DNA of 64,000 bases, taken from positions 31,822 through 95,821 of the forward strand of contig JAFTGL010000014.1 of the NCBI GenBank assembly GCA_017457955.1. The letters are read 5' to 3'. The stretch is from Ruminococcus sp. (GTDB lineage: Bacteria; Bacillota; Clostridia; Oscillospirales; Acutalibacteraceae). The translations under genes were made by a program, and so were the position numbers. Below are positions 55,874-63,967 of the stretch, in pieces. The notes below the pieces were generated by a model, which worked only from the letters and a program-made list of their open reading frames with translations, was not told the origin of the DNA and did not search any database. The number at the start of each line of letters is the position of its first letter. Position 1 is the first letter of the stretch.

Positions 55874-57190
55874 TTAATGCTTGTAGTATTCATGTCTGTT
55901 GACATACCAACAGCCTTTTTCTTCGTATGCTGTATAATATCTTCCGTCACGAGCGTCTTTAAGCACTTTTTCGTAAGAGAGATTTCTGAGCTTGGCGTAC
56001 AGTTCAAGAGAAATAAACTCATTTTTCTGTTTTTCCTTGCTCATACTGGAAAGGCAAGGCTCGTTTTCGTCGATATACCAACGTCCGCCGATTTTAATAG
56101 CTGTCGAGTAAAAACCATTATGAACGTCCAAACGCATTTTATCATGTCTGACGCCGTACCTATCAGCATACTCCATTAAAGGAATAAACTTAGTTTTGTC
56201 CTCGCTTGGTGTGACCGGCTGTTCGGTTTTGTCTATGTACCAATGGCCATGTGTAAAAACAGCCGTTTTATATCTGTTGTTTTTCAGATCATCGGCAATC
56301 AACTTGTAAGGTATGTGGTTAAGATCAGCATACTCTCTCCATAATATATACGGTGTAAAAGGATGTGATTCTAAAATATACCATAATCTGTTACCGCTGT
56401 CCTGGATGACAGGCAACAAACCTTTTTCTACAAGAGAATACACATAGGTATATGGCTGTCCGTGTATTTTTGCGTATTTTCCCAACCTGATGTATCCGTG
56501 TTTTGAAAGATACTCTTTAGAATAATCACGGGTATTCGTTTTACACGGTTCGTTTTCGCTGATGAACCAGCGACCCGATATGTTGACTGCCGTTTGATAT
56601 TTTCCTTTCTTGATATCCTGAAGTAAGCAAAGATACGCTACGCAGCACCTTTCAGCATATTTGTGGATGGCAATCAGATTAAAAAGCGGTTCATCCTTGT
56701 GAATAAGATATATGCCTCTTTTACCGACGCGCTTTGATTTCAATAATCCTCGGCTCACAAGCGAAAAGATATTTTTTCTTTCCATGCCGTGCAGCTCGGC
56801 GTATTCGGAAACAGTCAAATAATCTCCGCGGCTTTCTTCGCCGGTTTTTGGCGTTTCTGATGGATCGATGTACCAAATATCTCCATATTTTTGTGCCGTC
56901 GTATATTTACCTGCGTAGATGTGATTTCTTAAAGTAGCAGAGGATAAACCGTGATCTTTGGCATACTGCTCAACAGTGATGTAATGCTCGGGAGCCTGAA
57001 TATCTTTGATCATTTCCTCGAGCTCCCAACGCTGGACTCTCCAACCGGTTCCCAAGAATTGGATCGTTTTATACTCTCCGTTTTTCGCTTTTTTTCTAAG
57101 TGTACGAAGCGATATACCGCTCTCTTTGGAAAAATCCGAGAGACTGATATATTCTAAATGCGGCGCTGGTTTGTTTTTCAATCGGTTCAC
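55874..57190 (-). CDS. Protein of eight tandem HTH-like repeats
   Basis: 438 aa, minus strand. The whole protein is eight copies of a module of about 43 residues: 14-56, 70-112, 124-167, 171-214, 233-275, 281-324, 335-377 and 392-434. Consensus: [FY]I-x-L-x-[EK]YA-x2-[HY]G, a helix, then G-x-Y-x-TA and WYI-x3-EP. Each copy resembles a MerR/excisionase-type winged HTH. Together they could read a long DNA site. Its promoter holds two near-identical 11-mers 30 bp apart, fitting self-regulation. It is divergent from the XRE gene. Could be an excision or transfer regulator. I know of no described protein built this way. Confidence 0.7.
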   Translation of the reverse strand: MNRLKNKPAPHLEYISLSDFSKESGISLRTLRKKAKNGEYKTIQFLGTGWRVQRWELEEMIKDIQAPEHYITVEQYAKDHGLSSATLRNHIYAGKYTTAQKYGDIWYIDPSETPKTGEESRGDYLTVSEYAELHGMERKNIFSLVSRGLLKSKRVGKRGIYLIHKDEPLFNLIAIHKYAERCCVAYLCLLQDIKKGKYQTAVNISGRWFISENEPCKTNTRDYSKEYLSKHGYIRLGKYAKIHGQPYTYVYSLVEKGLLPVIQDSGNRLWYILESHPFTPYILWREYADLNHIPYKLIADDLKNNRYKTAVFTHGHWYIDKTEQPVTPSEDKTKFIPLMEYADRYGVRHDKMRLDVHNGFYSTAIKIGGRWYIDENEPCLSSMSKEKQKNEFISLELYAKLRNLSYEKVLKDARDGRYYTAYEEKGCWYVNRHEYYKH

Positions 57191-57200
57191 CTCAATTATC

Positions 57201-57249
57201 GAATAATCGATATTGAATTATTATAGCACAGAATAGTCGATTTTTGCAA
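57201..57249 (-). promoter_or_regulatory. Promoter and direct repeats of the repeat-HTH gene
   Basis: On the minus strand, TTGCAA (57244-57249), 18 bp, TATAAT (57220-57225). GAATAGTCGAT (57231-57241) sits in the spacer and GAATAATCGAT (57201-57211) beyond the -10, exactly 30 bp (about three helical turns) apart. Confidence 0.6.
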
Positions 57250-57324
57250 GGTAATTCGTCGCACTATTTCGGTATTTTATCATACGATTGTAGGGTAAAA
57301 TATAAACAGAAATGAGGTAATTGA

Positions 57325-57633
57325 ATGGATGCTAATCAACGAATTCGCTTTTTGATGAAGCAGCGTGGCTGGACGGCTTATCGCCTTTCAAAGAACAGCG
57401 GCTTATCTGAAAATACTATTGCGACCATATTAAAACGAAATTCTGTCCCTTCAATCAATACTTTGGAACGGATCTGTAAAGGCTTTGGAATTACGTTATC
57501 TGAATTCTTTGCCGAAGGAGATACGGTGGAAGTATCAGACGATACAAAGCAGCTTATTGAATATTGGGTGGGGCTTTCACCCGAACAAAAACAATCTGTA
57601 TTAGATTTACTAAAAAATATGAATCAACAATAA
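57325..57633 (+). CDS. XRE-family regulator 1
   Basis: 102 aa with GAGGTAATTGA upstream. HTH: IRFLMKQRGWTAYRLSKNSG, LSENTIATILKRNSVPSINT. The C-terminal part (DTKQLIEYWVGLSPEQKQSV) is a short helix of the type seen in small Clostridial repressors. It faces the eight-repeat protein across a shared 134-bp promoter region. Confidence 0.8.
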   Translation: MDANQRIRFLMKQRGWTAYRLSKNSGLSENTIATILKRNSVPSINTLERICKGFGITLSEFFAEGDTVEVSDDTKQLIEYWVGLSPEQKQSVLDLLKNMNQQ

Positions 57634-57647
57634 CATAAACAATTATT

Positions 57648-57679
57648 GAGCGAGCGTTTCGGCGTCTCGCTCATTTTTT
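57648..57679 (+). terminator. Terminator after the first XRE gene
   Basis: GAGCGAG/CTCGCTC stem with an 11-nt loop, followed by ATTTTTTAT. Confidence 0.85.
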
Positions 57680-57700
57680 ATATAAGGGGGTTTTAGATAA

Positions 57701-58159
57701 TTGCATAACGGTGAAAGAATCCGCTTCTTTCGCAAAAGAAAAGGTCTGACACAGAAACAGTTAGGCATATTGGCAGGCTTTTCCGATAAGGTGGCCGACG
57801 TCCGTATTGCTCAATATGAGGTCGGCAAACGGAGATGTAAAGAGAAAACGATAGAGGCGATAGCAAAGGTGCTGGACGTATCGCCTCTTGCTTTGAGTAT
57901 TCCTGAGATCAACGATCCGCTCAAACTGCTTCACACCATGTTTGCGCTGGAGGATACCTACGGCGAGTGGGTTGAGGGAAACAACGGAGCAGTCTCCTTG
58001 AACTTTGATCCGTATAACAATAAGGACGCGGCGCGGCTATATGTTATGCTCTGCGCATGGCGCGAGCAATACGAAAAGCGTCTCAACGGAAAAATCACAA
58101 AGAAAGAATATGATAACTGGCGCTACAACTTTACTGACAAAGGCGGGAATGAAGCATGA
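57701..58159 (+). CDS. XRE-family regulator 2
   Basis: 152 aa from TTG 57701 after GGGGG. HTH: RIRFFRKRKGLTQKQLGILA, with YEVGKRRCKEKTIEAIAKVL following. The C-terminal half (FALEDTYGEWVEGNNGAVSL, then YNNKDAARLYVMLCAW) is shared by regulators preceding relaxase genes in gut ICEs. It overlaps the next gene by 4 nt and may control the relaxase operon. Confidence 0.8.
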   Translation: MHNGERIRFFRKRKGLTQKQLGILAGFSDKVADVRIAQYEVGKRRCKEKTIEAIAKVLDVSPLALSIPEINDPLKLLHTMFALEDTYGEWVEGNNGAVSLNFDPYNNKDAARLYVMLCAWREQYEKRLNGKITKKEYDNWRYNFTDKGGNEA

Positions 58160-58656
58160 GAAAGCATTTGCCGGTCTATCTTCACTCTGCCGGTTACGCT
58201 AAGGAGTATCACGAAACAGAATACTATCAGATGTCGTTTCGTTTGAATGTCAAGTGTCGTGACGCGATTCAGGAGGCGATCGACAGTCATTATCAAAATG
58301 ACCGTTTGAATGAAGCTGCCGTACATGAAGTAGTCGAGCAATTCGGCTATGAGCGGACAATGGTGCTTCTCGCAAATACAGTGATACAAAAGGAGTGGGA
58401 CGGACGGTTTTCGCCCGAGAATCGGGAATGGGCGCACATGATCCCGGCGCCGTGCGATATGCTCGGTGACAGAGGCAAACGGTTTATGATCGATAAGGTT
58501 CATCCCGGACTCGTCGATCTGTTCATTACGCAGGTTCGCCGTGAGCACGAAAGAGCTATCGGTCGTCGTCCTTCTGTAAAAACAGCCTTGAAAGAAAACA
58601 GCGCTCAGGCTGCGGCAGAACCGAAGCCTCACAAGAAAAGCGAGCAATCTTTATAG
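58156..58656 (+). CDS. DUF3849-like protein with shared tail
   Basis: 166 aa, overlapping the XRE stop. The pattern PVYLHSAGYAKEYHETEYYQ, LLANTVIQKEWDGRFSPENR and HPGLVDLFITQVR fits DUF3849 of conjugative elements. Tail RPSVKTALKENSAQA...SEQSL. Function unknown; it lies 17 nt ahead of the relaxase. Confidence 0.7.
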   Translation: MRKHLPVYLHSAGYAKEYHETEYYQMSFRLNVKCRDAIQEAIDSHYQNDRLNEAAVHEVVEQFGYERTMVLLANTVIQKEWDGRFSPENREWAHMIPAPCDMLGDRGKRFMIDKVHPGLVDLFITQVRREHERAIGRRPSVKTALKENSAQAAAEPKPHKKSEQSL

Positions 58657-58673
58657 CCTAAGGGGGTGATAAT

Positions 58674-60080
58674 ATAGCGACCACACGGCTCATGCCGCTC
58701 CACATCGGAAAAAGACAAACGAGCTCGACGGCTATTGCAAAGATCATCGACTACGCGGAGAATCCCGAAAAAACAGATAACGGCAGGCTGATCACCGGCT
58801 ATGAGTGCGACACCGTTACCGCCGATACGGAATTTGTTTTGGCAAGGCAGCAATACATTCAGCTTACCGGCAGACGGCGCGGCAGAGACGATGTGATCGG
58901 CTATCATCTCCGTCAGGCGTTTCTGCCCGGAGAGATCACGCCGGAAGAAGCAAATGAGGTCGGTTATGAGCTTGCCATGAAGCTGACGAAGGGCAACAAC
59001 GCCTTTGTCGTTTGCACTCATATCGACAAGCACCATATCCATAATCACATCATTATCTGCTCGATCAATCTGGACGGCAAACGAAAGTTTCGCAACTTCT
59101 GGAACTCAGCATGGGCGATCCGCAGGATCAACGACAAGCTCTGTTTGGAGCATGGTCTGTCCGTCGTTGGAGAACCGCAGCCGAGTCAAAGTCATTACGG
59201 CGATTGGCTTGGGGATGATAAGAAGTTGTCCTATCAGGAACGGCTTCGCCGTATCATCGATACCGTGCTGGAAGAAAAGCCGAAGGACTTTGCGGAGTTT
59301 CTGAAAAGGCTCGGCGACTACGGCGTCACCGTTAATACCGACCGAAAGAATCTGCGATTGAAGGCACCCGGTCAAACGAAGTTTACACGATGTAATACGC
59401 TCAGAGGCGATTATACCGAAGAAGCGATCCGTGAACGAATATCGGGCAATCGTGTTGTTGCTCCGCGTGATAAAAAGAAAAGACCGACTGTTCCGAAGGT
59501 TGGTCTGCTGATCGATATAGACGCGGCGATCCGTGCCGGCAAGGGATCGGGCTATGAACGCTGGGCGAAGGTCTTTAATCTCAAACAGCTCTCTCAGGCT
59601 GTTCTTTATCTGAAAGAGCACGGCGATATAAGCTATGAGGACCTGAAAGATCGAACAGCCTCGGCGGTGTCAAGGTTTAATGATCTGTCAGCCGAGATAA
59701 AGGATCTCGAAGCTCAGATGGCGGACAACGCCGAGCTGCAAAAGCAGATCATCAATTACGCTAAGACGCGAGAGGTCTATGCTGAATATCGAAAATCCAG
59801 GTATAGTAAAAAGTTTCGTGCGGAGCATGAATCGGAGATACTGATACATCAGGCGGCGAAAAAATACTTTGACAGTCTGGGAGATAAAAAGCTCCCCACC
59901 GTCAGAGTGCTTCGCAAGGAATACGCCGATCTTCTTGCAAGAAAACGCAAGGCGTATTCCGCATACAAGCAAGCGCGTGAGGAAATGAAAGAGCTCTACA
60001 ATGTAAAATCCAATGTAGAGCACCTTTTGAATATTTCTGAACCGAAGGACGAGCGCGAGCGAGAAAAAACACGACGGTAG
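58674..60080 (+). CDS. MOB-type relaxase, probable AUA start
   Basis: 468 aa from ATA 58674, five bases after AGGGGGTG. The first six codons give the family's usual MATTRLMPLHIGK; the ATG at 58692 would lose five of those residues. Relaxase motifs: IIDYAENPEKTDNGRLITGY at the N-terminus and the metal-binding HIDKHHIHNHII near 115-126. The C-terminal half is helical and charged. It nicks the origin of transfer and leads the strand into the recipient. The stop codon lies within the terminator hairpin. Confidence 0.88.
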   Translation: MATTRLMPLHIGKRQTSSTAIAKIIDYAENPEKTDNGRLITGYECDTVTADTEFVLARQQYIQLTGRRRGRDDVIGYHLRQAFLPGEITPEEANEVGYELAMKLTKGNNAFVVCTHIDKHHIHNHIIICSINLDGKRKFRNFWNSAWAIRRINDKLCLEHGLSVVGEPQPSQSHYGDWLGDDKKLSYQERLRRIIDTVLEEKPKDFAEFLKRLGDYGVTVNTDRKNLRLKAPGQTKFTRCNTLRGDYTEEAIRERISGNRVVAPRDKKKRPTVPKVGLLIDIDAAIRAGKGSGYERWAKVFNLKQLSQAVLYLKEHGDISYEDLKDRTASAVSRFNDLSAEIKDLEAQMADNAELQKQIINYAKTREVYAEYRKSRYSKKFRAEHESEILIHQAAKKYFDSLGDKKLPTVRVLRKEYADLLARKRKAYSAYKQAREEMKELYNVKSNVEHLLNISEPKDEREREKTRR

Positions 60081-60099
60081 ATGATCTCTGCCGTCGTGT
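60069..60099 (+). terminator. Hairpin overlapping the relaxase stop
   Basis: ACACGACGG (60069-60077) pairs with CCGTCGTGT (60091-60099) around a 13-nt loop that includes the stop codon. The T-run is poor. Confidence 0.5.
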
Positions 60100-60104
60100 G
60101 ATTC

Positions 60105-60180
60105 AGCGTTCTTTGAACGCGCAGCCCGTCAACAAAGTTGACGATCTCAGGGGTTTGGGGAATTGTCACCAACAAGCGTT
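60105..60180. repeat. Paired short hairpins at the right end of the element
   Basis: Two perfect 6-bp hairpins with 3-nt loops: GCGTTC-TTT-GAACGC (about 60106-60120) and GTCAAC-AAA-GTTGAC (60128-60142). A G-rich stretch (AGGGGTTTGGGG) follows. The placement after the relaxase and at the end of element sequence suggests an origin of transfer or recombination end, but neither is proven. Confidence 0.4.
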
Positions 60181-60225
60181 TAGGCAAAAGTAATATTACT
60201 TTGCATTGCTTGCGAGTTGCATATC

Positions 60226-61401
60226 TCAGTTATACACTCTGATCCATTGACTGCCGCCCTCGACGTCATATCTCAGAGTAGAACCGTCAGGATAATAGAC
60301 AAGGCAGGCACAGTGACCGCCCGGCTTGACGGTATCATAATAGATATTGTATGTCACGGTATTGTGATCGCGTGACGGGTTTTCTTCACCGCCCGGGTAC
60401 ATGAGCATAGAGGTCAGCCCTAAGTCGCGTGCGGCGAAGGCGACATAAACGGCGCCGTCAACACACATGACTTGCGAATAGGAGTAGTTGGCTTCAATGT
60501 ATTTTGAGAATGCTTTTAGTTTTTCCTTGTCGGTCATGCTATCGGTCCAACATGCTTTTTCTATTTTGCGTATTTCAGTCAGTCTTTTTTCAATCGTCGA
60601 TTTGTTTTCTATCAGATCAATCGTCACAATACAGCGCTTGATTAGTTTGTCTTTATAATAGAAATCTAACGGGAAAGATGTCTTTTCACACTTCAAGCCC
60701 CACACGTTGGCACGGAAGGGATAAAACATACCCGAAGCATAGTGAGCGGCTACCCACGCGGCTTCTTCGCCTTTCTCATTTCGGACGAGACAGTCATACC
60801 CGTGTGCGATCTTTCCGTTCTTCGTCATCAGGTAGCTTTCTTTAAAGCGGTCGTCAGCGTAATCGATCTTGTAGTCATAGCTGCCGTTGTTGACTTGAAT
60901 AAAAATATCCTCCGGCTCTAATGTCCGGTCGGGTATCAGCATAAGCGTCCGGCTGACGGAGCTCTCGCTGTTGTCGATCACAAGCGTATCGGGAATGTCG
61001 GAAACGTCAAAGGTCACGCCGTCTACGGTGACCTTACCGTTGACGACAGGCGGTGCGGTATCCGGTTCGGTAGGCTTTTCTGTCGGCTGCAGATCTTCAT
61101 CGACGATATTTCCGATCGGATATCCGTCGTTCATCTGAGCAAGGTATCTTTGAATAAATGTAACGTCCATGATAGACAGACCGCCGCCATCGATGTCGCC
61201 GTAGCGGAGAATATGACCGTCAGTGTCCTCAATCATTTCCACTAATACGCGCTGGATCACGGTCGCGTCAATGATCGTCACTTCTCCGTCGAGGTCAACG
61301 TCGCCTTTGCGCCGGACCGCTGCCGACGTGATGACTGTTGAGATCAAAATGATCGATAATAAAAGGAACAACGCGGTTAAGCCGGTTATCAATCTTCTCA
61401 T
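60226..61401 (-). CDS. Dockerin-containing transglutaminase-like secreted protein
   Basis: 391 aa, minus strand, from ATG 61401 with AAGGAG. A longer frame (from 61506) would place 35 residues before the signal peptide. Signal peptide MRRLITGLTALFLLLSIILI. Residues 33-90 are a type I dockerin (VDLDGEVTIIDATVIQRVLV; DIDGGGLSIMDVTFIQRYLA). The C-terminal domain has a transglutaminase-like triad: Cys313 in MCVDGAVY, His363 in GGHCACLV, Asp379 in RYDVEGG. It is exported and may dock on a scaffoldin. It probably acts as a cysteine protease or crosslinker; substrate unknown. Confidence 0.75.
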   Translation of the reverse strand: MRRLITGLTALFLLLSIILISTVITSAAVRRKGDVDLDGEVTIIDATVIQRVLVEMIEDTDGHILRYGDIDGGGLSIMDVTFIQRYLAQMNDGYPIGNIVDEDLQPTEKPTEPDTAPPVVNGKVTVDGVTFDVSDIPDTLVIDNSESSVSRTLMLIPDRTLEPEDIFIQVNNGSYDYKIDYADDRFKESYLMTKNGKIAHGYDCLVRNEKGEEAAWVAAHYASGMFYPFRANVWGLKCEKTSFPLDFYYKDKLIKRCIVTIDLIENKSTIEKRLTEIRKIEKACWTDSMTDKEKLKAFSKYIEANYSYSQVMCVDGAVYVAFAARDLGLTSMLMYPGGEENPSRDHNTVTYNIYYDTVKPGGHCACLVYYPDGSTLRYDVEGGSQWIRVYN

Positions 61402-61675
61402 ATTCGTTCTCCTTTTCAAGATGTCGAATAAAGTCGCCTGTGTTATTATTGTAACAGATTCATTGACGTTTGCAAAGGTGCAATTCGCACATTCTTTCTC
61501 ATTCAAACTATTGCCTATTGTACAGACAGAGAAACGGCGCTCTGTCGGACTTGATGAAAAAAGTCGCAGGATTCTGGCGGGCGGCTGCCGCAGGATATGA
61601 GTATAATATTGAATTTTTACGGAAATATGCTATACTGAAATGAGGAACAAGAGCAAACAGCGGAAGGATGATATA
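61402..61675. promoter_or_regulatory. Divergent gap with promoter for the two-component system
   Basis: 274 bp. TTGAAT (61609-61614), 16 bp, then TGc-TATACT (61631-61636), an extended -10 promoter for the kinase. The upstream part has no gene. The minus-strand gene's promoter was not identified with confidence. Confidence 0.55.
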
Positions 61676-63064
61676 ATGAGCGAGTTAATAGAACGTATCG
61701 GGTTGTCGTCATTTATTCTGGTAATTGTAGAGATGTGGAACAGCGTTTTCCTGCTGATCATGATTCTTTCGCTTGTTTTAGGAATCAGACGGAACAAAAT
61801 ATCTGTGCTTTCGGATAAATATGAAACGCCGTTCACGCGCGAGATACTTCTTTTCTTCACCGCGGTGTTCTTCTACAACGCCTTTGATATCGTGATCAGT
61901 TTTATCATGGGCATCCCGGGCGACTTGTTTGTCGCGCTGAATTACGCTATGGATATCGGCTACTTTGCCGTTGGCGCGTTCCAGACATTGCTGTTTTTGC
62001 AGGTAATTAAAAAGTATGTGGCAGAGAATAACGGCAATACAGCACTAAAAAAGATCTCGTTTATCATGCAGCTTCTTCATATACCCGCGCTGGTGCTTCT
62101 GGCTCTCACTCCATTCACACACTGGCTGTTCTACGTTGATGAACATACAAATTACAACAGAGGCGCGCTGTACCCAGTCTGGTATTATACCACAATAGTA
62201 GCCTTCATTTTCATTTTTGCGGTTTTGATTATATATCGCCGGAAAATTGATAGCTTTATTTCTAAGGTGCTCCTGACAGCCTCGGTTTTGCCAATCATCG
62301 CATTTATTCTGAACTTTACCTATCGCGGAATCAGCTTCAATAATATTGCCGTTTCCGTATCAGCGTTGATTATCTATGTTTTTTATGAAAACCACCGTAC
62401 CGCCGCAGCCGTTCACAGAGAGCATGAGCTGAACCTTGTGCAAAGCGAGCTTTTGGAAAGTAAACTCACAGTGGAACGGGCAAACAATGAAATGCTCCTC
62501 GCGCAGATCCAGCCGCATTTCATCAGCAATTCGCTGATGGCGCTGCGCGCTCAGTGCCGCGAATACCCCGAAATATACGAGAGCATTACCAACTTTTCGC
62601 TCTATCTGCGCTCTCATCTTGAAGCGTTGGGCAGCTCCAATAAAATGATCACCTTTGAGCAGGAGATGGAGAACACCGAAGCTTACCTCGCTTTGGAGGA
62701 ACAGAACTACGGCGACCGCCTGCGAGTGGATTATAACATTGAGTACGATGGCTTTATGCTGCCGCCGCTGTCGGTTCAGCCGCTGGTAGAGAACGCCGTG
62801 CGCCACGGCGTAGGCACCTATGACGAGGGCGGCGTCGTATTGATCAATACACGCAGAGAGCCGGGAAAAATCATCATCGAGATTACGGACGACGGTTCGG
62901 GCAGGAGTAATATCACGCCGCAGCAGTCGAAGCGACGGAGCATAGGTATAGACAATGTTCGTGCAAGGCTCAGGTCGATCGCCGGCGGCGATCTTGAAGT
63001 GCTGGCAAACGAGCGCGGGACAATGGCGAGAATCATTTTGCCCGACGTAACAGGAGGAAAATAA
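61676..63064 (+). CDS. LytS-type sensor histidine kinase
   Basis: 462 aa from ATG 61676 with GGAAGG; an earlier ATG (61640) lies within the likely leader. Six or seven membrane helices (to about residue 225), a coiled coil, then a His_kinase-type box LLAQIQPHFISNSLMALR with the phosphorylated His281. N-box PLVENAVRHGV near 369; G-boxes ITDDGSGRSN and GIDNVRARL. It should sense a small molecule at the membrane and phosphorylate the regulator encoded by the next gene, which overlaps it by one base. Confidence 0.88.
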   Translation: MSELIERIGLSSFILVIVEMWNSVFLLIMILSLVLGIRRNKISVLSDKYETPFTREILLFFTAVFFYNAFDIVISFIMGIPGDLFVALNYAMDIGYFAVGAFQTLLFLQVIKKYVAENNGNTALKKISFIMQLLHIPALVLLALTPFTHWLFYVDEHTNYNRGALYPVWYYTTIVAFIFIFAVLIIYRRKIDSFISKVLLTASVLPIIAFILNFTYRGISFNNIAVSVSALIIYVFYENHRTAAAVHREHELNLVQSELLESKLTVERANNEMLLAQIQPHFISNSLMALRAQCREYPEIYESITNFSLYLRSHLEALGSSNKMITFEQEMENTEAYLALEEQNYGDRLRVDYNIEYDGFMLPPLSVQPLVENAVRHGVGTYDEGGVVLINTRREPGKIIIEITDDGSGRSNITPQQSKRRSIGIDNVRARLRSIAGGDLEVLANERGTMARIILPDVTGGK

Positions 63065-63768
63065 TGCTGACCTTATCCATAGACGATCAGAAGACGGCGA
63101 CAGACTTGATGACCTTTATGCTCAACAAAATTGATCCCGAAGGCACGCACCTCGCGGCAAATACCGTGAGCGAAGCGCAGGAGATGCTGAGCAATGACGT
63201 GCAGATTGTTTTTCTCGATATCGAAATGCCGGGGCTCAACGGGATTCAGCTTGCCGACAAAATCAAGCGCGAATACGACGGTATCAATGTGATTTTTGTC
63301 ACCGGACACCCTGAATACAGCTTTGAGGCATACAGCGTGCATCCCAGCGGCTTTCTCTCAAAGCCGGTCACCGAAAAGGATATTGTGCGTGAGCTTAAAG
63401 AGCTGCGTTATCCGATCACCGAGAAACAGCCGAGACTGCAGGTGCAGTGCAGTCCCTTTGCGGTTTTTGCGGACGATGAACCGTTTGAGTTCAAGCGAAA
63501 GGCTACAATGGAGCTGTTCGCCTATCTTGTCTACAAAAAAGGAGCCTACTGCACAAACGGCGAGATCATCGCGCTGCTTTGGGGCGACGGAACGGAAAAA
63601 CAGGCGTACCTGCGCAAGCTGTTAAGCGATATGCGCGAGTGTTTCAGGGACATAGGCTCAGAGGATGTAATCCTGAAAAAATACGGTAAAACCTCAGTGA
63701 ATATGAACCTGCTTCAATGCGACGGCAGTCCGCAGGTAATCGCCGAAGAATATGGCTGGATAGAGTAA
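63064..63768 (+). CDS. Response regulator with winged-helix output
   Basis: 234 aa with AGGAGG. Receiver domain: SIDDQKTATDLM, phosphorylated Asp52 in FLDIEMPGLNG, FVTGHPEYSFEAY and FLSKPVTEKDI. The output is not LytTR, as usual with LytS kinases. From about 135 it resembles a SARP/BTAD-like or OmpR-like winged helix (FKRKATMELFAYLVYKKGAY, CTNGEIIALLWGDGTEKQAY). It probably regulates transcription. The target might be the gene starting at 63968, by position only. Confidence 0.8.
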   Translation: MLTLSIDDQKTATDLMTFMLNKIDPEGTHLAANTVSEAQEMLSNDVQIVFLDIEMPGLNGIQLADKIKREYDGINVIFVTGHPEYSFEAYSVHPSGFLSKPVTEKDIVRELKELRYPITEKQPRLQVQCSPFAVFADDEPFEFKRKATMELFAYLVYKKGAYCTNGEIIALLWGDGTEKQAYLRKLLSDMRECFRDIGSEDVILKKYGKTSVNMNLLQCDGSPQVIAEEYGWIE

Positions 63769-63967
63769 AAAGAGAATAAAAACCACCACGGAGGGCGGCA
63801 TTAAGCTGCTCTCTTTTGCTTTGTGAAAAATAAACAAAAAAATTTATAAAGTTTGTGCAATTTATTGTTCTTTAAAAGAAAGTTTGTCACGGTTCTGGTA
63901 CACTCTGTTTGTTATAATAATATAGAATATTTATGAAAAAGACTTGACAGAAAGAGAGGGACAGGGT
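63769..63967. promoter_or_regulatory. Upstream region of a gene leaving the window
   Basis: About 200 bp, A/T-rich. A 16-bp box (63935-63950) with TTGACA (63944-63949) is followed after 17 bp by TATGCT (63967-63972), which could be a promoter. The box is nearly identical to that at 8724. Confidence 0.45.
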
